A stretch of DNA of 64,000 nucleotides from Oryzomonas sagensis (GTDB lineage Bacteria > Desulfobacterota > Desulfuromonadia > Geobacterales > Pseudopelobacteraceae), in the NCBI RefSeq assembly GCF_008802355.1, contig NZ_VZRA01000003.1, positions 52,196 through 116,195 on the forward strand, written 5' to 3'. Every line of letters begins with the position of its first letter. Position 1 is the first letter of the stretch. Below are positions 55,698 through 64,000 of the stretch, one piece after another. The position numbers and the translations under genes were made by a program. The notes under the pieces were generated by a model. It saw nothing but the letters and a program-made list of their open reading frames with translations, was not told the DNA's origin and did no database searches.

Positions 55698-57302
55698 TTA
55701 CCTCTTATTGCGGTACGCAAGTGCCGCCCCGACGAAGGCCCGGAAGAGCGGGTGGGGCTGGAGCGGTTTGGATTTGAACTCGGGATGGAATTGGCACCCC
55801 AGGAACCAGGGGTGGTTGGGGAGTTCGATAATCTCCACCAGATCTTTGTCCTTGTAGATGCCGGACAGGATCATTCCTTTTCCCGTGAGGGCGGAACGGT
55901 ATTTGTTGTTGAATTCGTAGCGATGGCGATGCCGCTCGGAGATCTCGGTGGCGTTGTAGGCCGCATGGGCGAGGGTCCCCTTGGTGACGGCGCAGGGGTA
56001 TGCCCCGAGCCGCATGGTCCCCCCCTTTTTGCTGACGGATTTCTGGTCCTCCATAAGATGGATGAGTGGAGAGCCGCAGTCCGAGAACTCGCTTGAACAG
56101 GCATCCTTGACGCCGCAGACGTTGCGGGAAAATTCGATGACCGCCATCTGCAGCCCCAGGCAGATCCCGAAGAAGGGGATGTTTGCGGTGCGGGCGAACT
56201 GGATTGCGATGATTTTCCCCTCGGTCCCGCGCTCGCCGAACCCGCCCGGCACCAGGATGCCGTCCACATCGTCGAGATGGCCGTCAATGCCGTCCCGTTC
56301 GATCTTTTCCGAGTCGACATACTTGAGGTATACCCGGCAGTCGTTGGCGATGCCGCCGTGGGTCAGGGCCTCGGCCAGGGATTTGTAGGACTCGGTCAGG
56401 TTGACGTACTTGCCGACCACCGCGATGCGCACCTCCCCGTGGCTGGGGTGCCGCAGGGTCTCCACCACATCCTGCCACGGGGTCAGGTCCGGTTCCTTGG
56501 TCCAGATGTTGAGCTTGTCCACCACCTGTTCGTCCAGCCGCTCCTTGTTGAGCGACTGGGGCACGGCATAGATGTGTTCCGAGTCAACCACCGGGATGAC
56601 GTCCTTCTCTTCGACGTTGCAGAACAGGGCGATCTTTTTCTTCATCTCCTGGGGCAGTTCCCGCTCGCAGCGGCAGAGCAGGATATCGGGCTGGATACCG
56701 ATCTTGCGCAGTTCCATGACCGAATGCTGGGTCGGTTTGGTCTTCAGTTCTCCGGCGGTGCGGATGTAGGGCACCAGGGTAACATGGATATAGAGGGTAT
56801 TGCCGTGGCCGCGGTCGTAACGGAACTGGCGAATCGCCTCCAGGAAGGGGAGGGATTCGATATCGCCCACAGTACCCCCCACCTCGACGATGGCCACGTC
56901 CGCCCCTTTGGCGTTCTCGATGATCTTGTTCTTGATCTCGTCGGTGATATGGGGGATGACCTGTACCGTGCCACCCAGGTAGTCGCCGCGCCGCTCCTTG
57001 TCGATAACGGAGAAATAAACCTGGCCGGTGGTGAAGTTGCTTTTCTTGGAGAGGCGGGCGTTGGTGTAGCGTTCGTAGTGCCCCAGGTCCAGATCGGTTT
57101 CGGCGCCGTCGTCGGTGACAAAGACTTCGCCGTGCTGGAACGGAGACATGGTGCCGGGGTCCACGTTGATATAGGGGTCCAGCTTCTGCATGGTAACGCG
57201 CAGACCGCGCGCCTCGAGCAAGGCGCCCAGGGAAGCGGCCGCCAGTCCTTTGCCGATGGACGAGACAACCCCGCCGGTGATGAAGATAAACTTGGTTTTC
57301 AT
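55698..57302 (-). CDS. pyrG: CTP synthase
   Basis: Makes CTP from UTP, ATP and glutamine. The 534-residue product has the synthetase domain with [20 protein letters not shown] (near residue 7-26) and an [14 protein letters not shown] segment. The class I glutaminase domain follows, with VPGGFGERG, the catalytic Cys in [11 protein letters not shown] and the final His-Glu pair in [11 protein letters not shown]. The gene order kdsB-pyrG-kdsA links CTP supply to CMP-Kdo synthesis. Confidence 0.97.
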   Translation of the reverse strand: MKTKFIFITGGVVSSIGKGLAAASLGALLEARGLRVTMQKLDPYINVDPGTMSPFQHGEVFVTDDGAETDLDLGHYERYTNARLSKKSNFTTGQVYFSVIDKERRGDYLGGTVQVIPHITDEIKNKIIENAKGADVAIVEVGGTVGDIESLPFLEAIRQFRYDRGHGNTLYIHVTLVPYIRTAGELKTKPTQHSVMELRKIGIQPDILLCRCERELPQEMKKKIALFCNVEEKDVIPVVDSEHIYAVPQSLNKERLDEQVVDKLNIWTKEPDLTPWQDVVETLRHPSHGEVRIAVVGKYVNLTESYKSLAEALTHGGIANDCRVYLKYVDSEKIERDGIDGHLDDVDGILVPGGFGERGTEGKIIAIQFARTANIPFFGICLGLQMAVIEFSRNVCGVKDACSSEFSDCGSPLIHLMEDQKSVSKKGGTMRLGAYPCAVTKGTLAHAAYNATEISERHRHRYEFNNKYRSALTGKGMILSGIYKDKDLVEIIELPNHPWFLGCQFHPEFKSKPLQPHPLFRAFVGAALAYRNKR

Positions 57303-57333
57303 AAAATCTGCTCCTGTGGAAAAGGCTAGAAAA

Positions 57334-58098
57334 TTATTGCGTCACTATGCGGTAGCGCTCCTGCGCCTTGGCCAGGTCATCGGGGGTATCTACACCGATG
57401 GATTCGAACTCCGTTTCGATCACGCGGATATGTATGCCGTTCTCTATGGCCCGCAACTGTTCCAGTTTCTCCGAGATCTCCAGGAATGTCGGCGGCATGG
57501 CGGCGTACTCGAGCAGAAAGTCCCGGCGGTAGACATAGAGGCCGACATGCTTGTAGCAGAGCAGTTTGCCGTTGGCAAAGGATTCGTCTTTCAGGTCCTG
57601 CCACTTGTCCCGGAAAAAGGGGAGGGGGGAACGGGAAAAGTACAGGGCGCAGCCGTCGGCGCCGGTCACCACCTTGACCACGTTCGGACTCAAAAAGTCG
57701 TGCAGGCACTTGATGCGCGTCTTCAGGGTCCCCATCTTCAGGGCTGGGTCATGGAGAAAGGGCTCGATGGCCTGGTCGATCATCTCCGGGGAGATGAGCG
57801 GCTCATCGCCCTGTACATTGACGATGATATCCGTATCCAGGCTGTGCGCCACCTCTGCCAGACGGTCGGTGCCGGTCTCGTGGCTGGTGGAGGTCATGAC
57901 CGCCTCGCCGCCGATCAGCCTGATGGCATCGGCGATGCGCGTGTCGTCCGTTGCCACGATGACCCGCGAGACCAGGGATGCTTTGCACGCCCGTTCGTAG
58001 ACATGCTGGATCATCGGTCTGCCCCCGATATCGGCCAGGGCCTTCCCCGGAAAACGCGTGGAAGCGTATCGGGCGGGAATGATTGCTGTGATTTTCAT
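57334..58098 (-). CDS. kdsB: 3-deoxy-manno-octulosonate cytidylyltransferase
   Basis: Activates Kdo with CTP to CMP-Kdo. From the ATG at 58096-58098 the product is 254 residues, with [19 protein letters not shown] at the N-terminus, VATDDTRI, the VQGDEPLI metal-binding motif and [10 protein letters not shown]. The open frame runs further upstream (to 58260), but the family start and AAGG ribosome site select this ATG. First gene of the kdsB-pyrG-kdsA operon. Confidence 0.95.
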   Translation of the reverse strand: MKITAIIPARYASTRFPGKALADIGGRPMIQHVYERACKASLVSRVIVATDDTRIADAIRLIGGEAVMTSTSHETGTDRLAEVAHSLDTDIIVNVQGDEPLISPEMIDQAIEPFLHDPALKMGTLKTRIKCLHDFLSPNVVKVVTGADGCALYFSRSPLPFFRDKWQDLKDESFANGKLLCYKHVGLYVYRRDFLLEYAAMPPTFLEISEKLEQLRAIENGIHIRVIETEFESIGVDTPDDLAKAQERYRIVTQ

Positions 58099-58259
58099 AC
58101 TGACGTGACCTTGCAAGGAATTTCGAGTGGTACACCACGGGGCGGATTCAAAGGAAAACAGGCAAACAAGGAGCATGGCAGCGCCGTACGAACCGGTACG
58201 CCGAAAAAACGCCAGGAAGCCTGCAAGCGTGTTGTTTGAATGCGCCCTGGAATCAGGCA

Positions 58260-58276
58260 TGTCCTATGGTAGGACA
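58260..58276. promoter_or_regulatory. Perfect 17-base palindrome TGTCCTA-N3-TAGGACA
   Basis: TGTCCTA (58260-58266) and TAGGACA (58270-58276) flank a TGG centre in the 267-base gap between the che operon end and kdsB. It is not followed by a T-run on either strand. It lies about 160 bases upstream of the kdsB start. It could be an operator for kdsB or a weak hairpin in the 3' tail of the EAL-HDOD transcript. Confidence 0.5.
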
Positions 58277-58365
58277 TAATAGGCTACCTCAAAAAGAATG
58301 GGGTGTCAAGGATGGAAAGGCTTAGCTTTAGCCCGGCTGCCGCACCGGACCATGTCGTCGGCGCA

Positions 58366-59604
58366 TCAGTGGGCTATGACGCCGGACCGCCAGTTGAAGG
58401 CCTCGAGTTGGGCTGTCAGGAGTTCGTCGAGTGTTATGCCGCACCGCTCGAGTAACGGCGTGACCGCGTCGAAATCGGTCACTTCCAGTTTTTCGGCAAG
58501 CAGGAGCAGTTCGCCCAGTCGCCCGGAGCGATCGAGGAGGGCGGCGCATATCTCCTCGTTGAGGTTGAGGTTCGAGATGATCTCGTCCATGGGCGTTTCG
58601 AACAGGACATCGAGAAGGGACAGGATGCCGGTCATAAAGGCCTCTTCCGATTGTTCGGAGGAAGAGGCGTGTTGCAGCTTTTGCAGCACCAGTGTTTCCA
58701 TCAGGCGCCCCCGTACCGCCGCCATCTCCAGGAGCGGATTGTCGATGCCGCGGGAATCGTTGCCGGAGAACAGGGATAACTGGATCCAGCGCCGCAGGTG
58801 GTTGGTCCCCAGCATGAGGATTGCGTGCCGGAGGGTTTTGATCTTTTCGCGCATGCCCAGGGCAACGGAGTTGACCAGACGCAGAAGGTTATAGGAGAGG
58901 CTCGGGTTCTCCTTGAAGGTCTGTTCCAGCTCTTCGGGGGGGGCGTCCATGGTAAGCTGTTGGAGCAAGGTGAGCATGGCCCTGCTCGAGACATCGAACC
59001 GCTTTTTGTTGAGCACCACCGGACGTTCGAAAAAATACCCCTGAAAGTAATCGAAGCCAAGTGCGGCGCAGGTTTCGAACTGTTCGAAGGTCTCGACCTT
59101 TTCCGCCAGGAGCTTAAGCGGCCACTGACGCAGCTTGCGGACGATCTCGGGAAGTTGTTCCGGGCTGGTTTCCAGGATATCGATCTTGACGTAATCGACA
59201 GCGGAGTAGATCTCGTGATATTTGGGGCTGTACACATGGTCGTCCAGGGCCAGCTTGAAACCGAGCTTTCTCAACTCGCGGCAGCGCTCGGCAACATGGT
59301 CGTCGAGCTCGATGGTTTCCAGAAGTTCGAGAACCGATTGCCTAATGGGGAGCAGTTCGAGCAATTCCGAGAGAAACAGGCCGAGGTAGACGTTGATGAA
59401 ACCGAATTTTCCGCCCAGGACCTCCTGGAGGCCGAAATTCGACAGGGCGCTGGTGATGACGCTGGTGCTGGCCTGGGAGCAGCTTTCGAATTCCGCGCGG
59501 TTTACCGTGGTGGCGCGGAAGAGCAACTCGTAGCCGACGATCTCCTGTTTGCGGTTGAGGATCGGTTGCCGGCCCAGAAAGAAATTTTCGTTGTTCTGCC
59601 CCAT
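58366..59604 (-). CDS. EAL-HDOD signalling protein
   Basis: A 412-residue cytoplasmic protein with an N-terminal EAL-like domain (FLGRQPILNRKQEIVGYELL; LALDDHVYSPKYH; YVKIDILET; LLAEKVETFEQF) and a C-terminal HDOD domain from about residue 205 (NPSLSYNLLRLVNSVALGM). The EAL motif reads ELL and the loop after LDD has lost the GTGYS pattern, so cyclic-di-GMP hydrolysis is doubtful, although several metal-site residues remain. The start is 12 bases after cheB, which makes it the last gene of the chemotaxis operon. Confidence 0.9.
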   Translation of the reverse strand: MGQNNENFFLGRQPILNRKQEIVGYELLFRATTVNRAEFESCSQASTSVITSALSNFGLQEVLGGKFGFINVYLGLFLSELLELLPIRQSVLELLETIELDDHVAERCRELRKLGFKLALDDHVYSPKYHEIYSAVDYVKIDILETSPEQLPEIVRKLRQWPLKLLAEKVETFEQFETCAALGFDYFQGYFFERPVVLNKKRFDVSSRAMLTLLQQLTMDAPPEELEQTFKENPSLSYNLLRLVNSVALGMREKIKTLRHAILMLGTNHLRRWIQLSLFSGNDSRGIDNPLLEMAAVRGRLMETLVLQKLQHASSSEQSEEAFMTGILSLLDVLFETPMDEIISNLNLNEEICAALLDRSGRLGELLLLAEKLEVTDFDAVTPLLERCGITLDELLTAQLEAFNWRSGVIAH

Positions 59605-59616
59605 AGCGTTAACCCG

Positions 59617-60687
59617 TTACCCGCACAGCTTCAGTACTTCCGTGGCAATGTTCTGAAGTGAGAGCGTCCTGTGGACGCCGCCCCGCTTGACCGCTTCGTT
59701 CGGCATGCCATACACCACGCAGGTCGCTTCATCCTGGGCCAGGGTCATTGCGCCGGCGTCGAACAGTTCCTTCATGCCGTGGGCACCGTCGTCCCCCATG
59801 CCGGTCATGATGACGCCCACGGCGTTTTTCCCCGCGTAGCGCGCGGCTGACCGGAACAGGACATCCACCGAAGGACGGTGGCGGGACACCAGGGGGCCCT
59901 CCTTGATCTCCACATAATACCGGGCGCCGCTACGTTTGAGCAGCAGATGGTGGTTTCCCGGCGCGATCAGTACCCGCCCGCGGACCACCGAATCGTTGTC
60001 GGCCGCCTCCTTTACCGTTACGCGGCAGATGCCGTTGAGGCGCTTGGCAAAGGCGGCCGTGAAATGTTCCGGCATGTGCTGGACGATGACGATACCCGGG
60101 GCATTTTCCGGCAGCATTTCGAGAAAGGTCTTGAGGGCCTCGGTGCCGCCGGTGGAGGCCCCCACCACCACGACCTTTTCCGTGGTCTGTATCATGGCCC
60201 GGGTCGTGGGTTTTTCCATGATGACATCGGCGGACAGCTTGGGGGGCACCGTGTGGGTCGCCCGCATTGCCAGCGGCCGGGGCCTGGACATGGCCGCCGC
60301 CTTGATCGTATCGCAGATGCGGACCCGCGATTCCTCGATAAACTGCTTGGTCCCCATCTTGGGCTTGGCGATGATCTCGACCGCGCCGTACTCCAGGGCC
60401 TTGAGGGCCGTTTCGCTGCCCGAATCGGTCAGGCTTGAGCACATGACCACCGGGATGGGGTGCTGGGTCATGATCTTCTGAAGAAACGTCAGGCCGTCCA
60501 TGCGCGGCATCTCGACATCGAGTGTGATGACGTCCGGGACACCTTCCTTCATGCGCTCCGCTGCCACAAACGGGTCTGAGGCGGCGGCCGTGACCTCGAT
60601 GTGGGGGTCAGACGACAGGATTTCGGTCAACGCCTGCCTGACGAGGGCAGAGTCGTCGACGATCAGCACCTTGATCCTGGTCGTCAT
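59617..60687 (-). CDS. cheB: Chemotaxis response regulator and protein-glutamate methylesterase CheB
   Basis: Removes methyl groups from (and deamidates) chemoreceptors. The 356-residue product has a receiver domain with D57 ([11 protein letters not shown]) and the methylesterase domain with catalytic Ser in [10 protein letters not shown], His in VQHMPEHFT and Asp in [18 protein letters not shown] precedes the ATG. It lies 34 bases after cheD. Confidence 0.96.
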   Translation of the reverse strand: MTTRIKVLIVDDSALVRQALTEILSSDPHIEVTAAASDPFVAAERMKEGVPDVITLDVEMPRMDGLTFLQKIMTQHPIPVVMCSSLTDSGSETALKALEYGAVEIIAKPKMGTKQFIEESRVRICDTIKAAAMSRPRPLAMRATHTVPPKLSADVIMEKPTTRAMIQTTEKVVVVGASTGGTEALKTFLEMLPENAPGIVIVQHMPEHFTAAFAKRLNGICRVTVKEAADNDSVVRGRVLIAPGNHHLLLKRSGARYYVEIKEGPLVSRHRPSVDVLFRSAARYAGKNAVGVIMTGMGDDGAHGMKELFDAGAMTLAQDEATCVVYGMPNEAVKRGGVHRTLSLQNIATEVLKLCG

Positions 60688-60721
60688 GATGATCTCCTCT
60701 TGGTAATCTGGACGCCGATCA

Positions 60722-61210
60722 TCAGAAGATCTTTCGTACCTGGCGCACGAAAACCTCGCCGCTGCGAGAATAGAAAAACAGCTTTCTGCCCTGGTTGCCG
60801 CCGGTATCGGCCGCCGATACCTTCAGGCCGAGCCCGTCGAGCGCCTGCAAGGCGGCTTCGATGTTCTGGCCCCCAACCGACCCCGCTCCGTCGTTGCGGA
60901 CGGTGAAGTTGAGCACGTTCGCCCCCCCGAAGAGCTTGGCCTCGATGTCGTTTGGGCCGCCGCACAGGGCGCTTATCCGGTTATACAGATATGATACGGC
61001 TCTGTCCACATAACGAAAATCATCCTGCTCCGCTTTTCCGCCGGGGAGCATGGCGTGGCAGATGGCCCCTACGCCGATCCGGGGCGCATGCAAAATCACC
61101 GCAACGCAGGAACCGAGCACCGTGGAGACAAGGGCAGGGCTCCGGGCGACGAAAATCTCCCCGGGTTTCAAGTATACGTTGCACACATGCTTGTCGTACA
61201 GGTTTTTCAT
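60722..61210 (-). CDS. cheD: Chemoreceptor glutamine deamidase CheD
   Basis: Deamidates glutamines on chemoreceptors and in some bacteria binds CheC. The 162-residue product has the catalytic Cys in LGSCVAVI and His in CHAMLPG, and the GGANVL segment. The ATG at 61208-61210 overlaps the cheR stop (ATGA). The frame is open upstream inside cheR, but the family length supports this start. Confidence 0.94.
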   Translation of the reverse strand: MKNLYDKHVCNVYLKPGEIFVARSPALVSTVLGSCVAVILHAPRIGVGAICHAMLPGGKAEQDDFRYVDRAVSYLYNRISALCGGPNDIEAKLFGGANVLNFTVRNDGAGSVGGQNIEAALQALDGLGLKVSAADTGGNQGRKLFFYSRSGEVFVRQVRKIF

Positions 61211-62136
61211 AGTTTCCGATACACGGTCGATGCCACCGGCGTCAAGGGGACATTCAGGCCGCTCAAAGTTTCGGAGTGCCCGAGAAAGAGATACCCCCCG
61301 GGGACCAGTTGGCGGCAGAATTTGTTCAGCAGCCGCTCTTGGGTCGGCTTGTCGAAATAGATGATGACATTGCGGCAGAAGATGATCTCCATCTGTTCCC
61401 GCATGCCGAAATCCTCCATGAAGTTCAGGCGCCTGAACTGGACCAGGGAACGCAGGTGGGGAGCCACACGTACCAGCCCCTTGCTCTTGTCGCGGCTTCT
61501 CAGTAGGTATTTTTTCTTCATCTGCAAGGGGATGGGGTCGACGCGATCTTCGGTGTAGATGGCGTTTTTTGCCTTTTCCAACACCGCCGTCGAGATATCC
61601 GTTGCCAGGATGGAAACGCGAAACCCGGGATTGTTCGCCATGAACTCCGATAGGACCATGGTCAGAGTGTACGGTTCTTCGCCGCTGGAACAGCCGGCGC
61701 TCCATATCTTGAGCGGCGACCGGTAACCGGCCTCCCGCGCCTCCACCAGCGCAGGAAGCGCCGATTTCACAAGGTAGTCGAAATGGGCGGGCTCCCGGAA
61801 GAAATCGGTCTTGTTGGTCGTCACCACGTCGATCAGGTGGATCAGCTCACTGCTCTTCTCCGCGCCGCTGAAAACGTGCTCCGCGTATTCCTCGAAGGTA
61901 CGCATGCCGAGGGCTTTGAGCCGCTTTTGCAAGCGGGCCTCCAACATGGTCTTCTTGGCCGCCGGCATCTTGATGCCGACCTCGTCATAGATAAAACCGC
62001 TGAACCTGTTGAATTCCCTGTCTTTGAGTACTGCAGGAATACCGGGGGTATGGAAGGCCTCGTCGTGCGGGTTCATAAAAGCGTTCCAATACGGGGAGAG
62101 GTCATAATCGACCGCCGGTGCACACTCATAGGCCAT
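61207..62136 (-). CDS. cheR: Chemotaxis protein methyltransferase CheR
   Basis: Methylates glutamates on chemoreceptors with S-adenosylmethionine. From the ATG at 62134-62136 the product is 309 residues with the N-terminal domain (FNRFSGFIYDEVGIKM), VTTNKTDFFREP, the SAM-binding SAGCSSGEEPYTLTM, ATDIST and FCRNVIIYFD. An ATG at 62074-62076 is a possible shorter start and also gives a full family domain. With the longer start it overlaps the preceding gene by eleven bases. Confidence 0.94.
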   Translation of the reverse strand: MAYECAPAVDYDLSPYWNAFMNPHDEAFHTPGIPAVLKDREFNRFSGFIYDEVGIKMPAAKKTMLEARLQKRLKALGMRTFEEYAEHVFSGAEKSSELIHLIDVVTTNKTDFFREPAHFDYLVKSALPALVEAREAGYRSPLKIWSAGCSSGEEPYTLTMVLSEFMANNPGFRVSILATDISTAVLEKAKNAIYTEDRVDPIPLQMKKKYLLRSRDKSKGLVRVAPHLRSLVQFRRLNFMEDFGMREQMEIIFCRNVIIYFDKPTQERLLNKFCRQLVPGGYLFLGHSETLSGLNVPLTPVASTVYRKL

Positions 62137-62953
62137 CCCTGTCAAGAAGAATAGTGTTCGTAAGAAGCTCCAGCTCGTGGGGGAGTTGGGCGGTCCATTG
62201 TGCACAGTCGTCCAGATTGCCGCCGTCAAGGCTCGACTGAATGTGGCTGCACAGATGTGCGAGACGCTTGGCGCCGATGGTCTCGGCGGATACCATCAAT
62301 CTGCGGATGTGCCTTTTGGCCGCCTCCGTATCACCGGCCCTGACAAGGTCGGCAAGATGATCGATCAAATGAGGGGCTTGGTCGATGAACATGTCAACAA
62401 GCTCATCATAGAGGGGGCGGACCCCCCCCAGGTTCTCCAGCGCCTCTTCTTCGTCCAGGATGGGGAGCGTTCCGCAGGCTTCCAGTTCTGACCCTTCACC
62501 GGGGGGAAGGACGCAAAACAGGCCGCACACCGCCCGCAACTCCCTGGCCGACATCGGCTTTGAAAGATACCCGTTCATGCCGACACTACGGCACTTGTCC
62601 TGGATCGCCTTGAGGGAGTAGGCGGTCAGGGCGATGATCGGCACAGTGCCCCCGCCGACGGCTTGCTCCTCTTCGCGGATTTTGAGGGTGGCCACAAAAC
62701 CGTCCATCTCCGGCATGAGGATATCCATCAGGATGAGGTCGTAACTTCCGCTTCTGGCCTCGTCCACGGCGTCGCGGCCGTTATCGACGCAGTGGACCTG
62801 CACGTTGCCCTTTTCCAGCAGCTTGCGGATGCTGACTTGGTCCAAGGTGTTGTCTTCGGCCAGGAGGATGCGCGGTATTTTATCGTCCGCAAGCCCCGCC
62901 TGGGGCGACGTGGGATAACTCCATACCTGGTATTTTATCGCTTCGTGCTGCAT
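62126..62953 (-). CDS. Response regulator fused to a degenerate HPt domain
   Basis: A 275-residue protein. Residues 28-145 form a receiver domain with phospho-acceptor D77 (LILMDILMPEMDG) and KPMSA after it. Residues about 165-265 form a helical bundle resembling HPt (LYDELVDMFIDQAPHLIDHL, then HIRRLMVSAETIGAKRLAHL). Aligned on the IGA turn, the usual phospho-accepting His is R218, and the following LKG-like residues are LMV; a His lies two or three positions earlier (H215). Phosphotransfer is therefore doubtful. It lies between cheW and cheR. Confidence 0.82.
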   Translation of the reverse strand: MQHEAIKYQVWSYPTSPQAGLADDKIPRILLAEDNTLDQVSIRKLLEKGNVQVHCVDNGRDAVDEARSGSYDLILMDILMPEMDGFVATLKIREEEQAVGGGTVPIIALTAYSLKAIQDKCRSVGMNGYLSKPMSARELRAVCGLFCVLPPGEGSELEACGTLPILDEEEALENLGGVRPLYDELVDMFIDQAPHLIDHLADLVRAGDTEAAKRHIRRLMVSAETIGAKRLAHLCSHIQSSLDGGNLDDCAQWTAQLPHELELLTNTILLDRDGL

Positions 62954-62989
62954 GGTCGTTGCTGCCCCGCCATACGTGGAATCGGGCTG

Positions 62990-63475
62990 TCACCCCACGT
63001 CCTGCTGCACCGTGTACAACTCTTCATCGGTAAATATTTTATCGCTGTCCAGGATCATGATGAATCTGTTGTCGTGTTTGCCCATGCCCTTGATGAAGTC
63101 GGTGTTGAGGTGGGTGCCGATGTGGGGCGCGGCCTCGATCTGCTCCGGCTCCATCTCGATCACCTCCTGAACCGAGTCGGCCAGAACACCCAGGATAAGG
63201 GTCTCGTCCTCCAATTCCACCTCCACCACGATGATACAGGTGTTGACCGTGCGCTCGGTGGCCGACATGCCGAATTTGAGCCGCAGGTCGATGACCGGGA
63301 CGACGCTGCCCCGCAGGTTGATGACCCCCCGCATGAAGTCCGGGGTCTGGGGCACCTTGGTGATGCCGGTGTACTCCAATATCTCCCTGACCTTGGCCAC
63401 GTCGAGGGCAAAGACCTCCTCGTCGAGCTTGAAGGTGAGATACTGGACCGTTTCGATGATGTCCGCTGCACTCAT
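62990..63475 (-). CDS. cheW: Chemotaxis adaptor CheW
   Basis: Couples chemoreceptors to CheA. The 161-residue beta-barrel product has YLTFKLDEEVFALDVAKVRE, FMRGVINLRGSVVPVIDLR (the conserved NLRG and DLR) and the LADSVQEVIEM strand. The start is ATG at 63473-63475, nine bases after the receptor gene stop. It lies 36 bases upstream of the receiver/HPt-like gene. Confidence 0.96.
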   Translation of the reverse strand: MSAADIIETVQYLTFKLDEEVFALDVAKVREILEYTGITKVPQTPDFMRGVINLRGSVVPVIDLRLKFGMSATERTVNTCIIVVEVELEDETLILGVLADSVQEVIEMEPEQIEAAPHIGTHLNTDFIKGMGKHDNRFIMILDSDKIFTDEELYTVQQDVG

Positions 63476-63484
63476 GGCGCCCCC

Positions 63485-64000
63485 CTAGAATTTCTCGAAT
63501 TCGTCGTCAAGACGATCCGGCCCCGGGGTTCCCAGGTCGAGACTGATCCCGCTGCCTTTGCGGACCGCCGGCGCGGAAACGTTCCGGGCGACGTGGGCGA
63601 TTTGGACGTTCTTGCGGGCCGGACGAGGGCTCTGCGAACCCCGGGACTGGCCTGCGTCGATGCGGAAGAAGCTGATGGAATCCTTCAACTGCTCGGCCTG
63701 ACCCGAAAGCTCTTCCGAGGTGGAGGCCATCTCCTCGCTGGCCGAGGCGTTCTGCTGGATGACGCTGTCCAGTTGCTGGATGGCCTTGTTGATCTGCTCG
63801 GCCCCAGTGTCCTGCTCCTTGCTGGAGGCGCTGATCTCCTGCACCAGTTCGGCGGTCTTCTGGATGTCCGGCAGCATCCTGTCCAGCATGTCGCCGGCGG
63901 CCTCGGCCACCTGGACGCTGCGGGTGGAGAGCTCGCTGATCTCGCCGGCCGCTGCCTGCGAGCGCTCGGCCAGTTTGCGCACCTCCGAGGCGACCACGGC
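63485..64000 (-). CDS. Methyl-accepting chemotaxis protein, C-terminal part (5' end outside window)
   Basis: The visible 171 residues cover the C-terminal half of the signalling domain: VVASEVRKLAERSQAAAGEI, then GAEQINKAIQQLDSVIQQNA, ASEEMASTSEEL and the FFRID end. A basic tail (SPRPARKNVQIAHVARN) leads to an acidic end, DDEFEKF. The sensor part lies beyond the right edge. It is the first visible gene of the chemotaxis operon, but not necessarily its first. Confidence 0.95.
   Translation of the reverse strand, partial: AVVASEVRKLAERSQAAAGEISELSTRSVQVAEAAGDMLDRMLPDIQKTAELVQEISASSKEQDTGAEQINKAIQQLDSVIQQNASASEEMASTSEELSGQAEQLKDSISFFRIDAGQSRGSQSPRPARKNVQIAHVARNVSAPAVRKGSGISLDLGTPGPDRLDDEFEKF

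Noticed and set aside
61211-61705. Longer CheD reading frame
   Set aside because: The extra 165 residues overlap cheR in another frame; the family length and the ATGA overlap fit the start at 61210.

Overview
The window looks like chromosome from a member of the Geobacteraceae or close relatives (Desulfuromonadia). The evidence is a GC-rich genome with the classic S10/spc/alpha ribosomal superoperon, a twelve-heme c-type cytochrome, a pilMNOPQ type IV pilus operon headed by a small Xre-type regulator gene, a DUF485/acetate-symporter pair, an NtrY/NtrX-like two-component pair, CheD/CheB/CheR chemotaxis genes and Kdo (Gram-negative LPS) synthesis genes. No prophage, plasmid backbone, CRISPR array, tRNA or rRNA is visible. 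The assignment rests on gene content and my recognition of families; no database search was done.

Layout. (1) 1-15.5 kb, plus strand: 3' end of tuf, then rpsJ-rplC-rplD-rplW-rplB-rpsS-rplV-rpsC-rplP-rpmC-rpsQ-rplN-rplX-rplE-rpsN-rpsH-rplF-rplR-rpsE-rpmD-rplO-secY-adk-map-rpmJ-rpsM-rpsK-rpsD-rpoA-rplQ, closed by a strong hairpin terminator. (2) 15.5-26.6 kb: a YaaR-like gene, a phasin-like gene, a UbiB-family kinase, an NtrY/NtrX-like signalling pair, an MFS transporter, three small genes of unknown or poorly known function and an S41 C-terminal processing protease. (3) 26.3-35.1 kb, minus strand: small membrane protein, trpD-trpC, a response regulator with an Ala/Pro-rich linker, a serine hydrolase, argJ and secA. 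(4) 35.1-40.2 kb, plus strand: a 460-bp AT-rich intergenic region, an IclR regulator, a DUF485 protein, an acetate-type SSS symporter and a DUF294 nucleotidyltransferase-like protein, probably an acetate uptake and signalling unit. (5) 40.2-48.0 kb: a dodecaheme cytochrome (minus) divergent from an Xre regulator and pilMNOPQ plus a lipoprotein of unknown function. (6) 48.0-53.2 kb, plus strand: valS-nadK-recN. (7) 53.4-58.1 kb, minus strand: kdsB-pyrG-kdsA followed by an unusual ParA-type ATPase with a zinc-finger-like segment. (8) 58.4-64 kb, minus strand: a chemotaxis operon reading in from the right edge: methyl-accepting protein (partial), cheW, a REC plus degenerate-HPt protein, cheR, cheD, cheB and an EAL-HDOD protein.

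The items most worth following up are: a dispersed palindromic element of about 165 bp, present twice, which in both places starts at the 3' end of a gene and ends in a T-run on that gene's coding strand, so it may act as a mobile transcription terminator; the ParA ATPase with a LIM-like C-x2-C...H-x2-C segment; the response regulator whose HPt-like domain has arginine at the expected phospho-histidine position; and the unknown lipoprotein and twelve-heme cytochrome that flank the pilus assembly operon.
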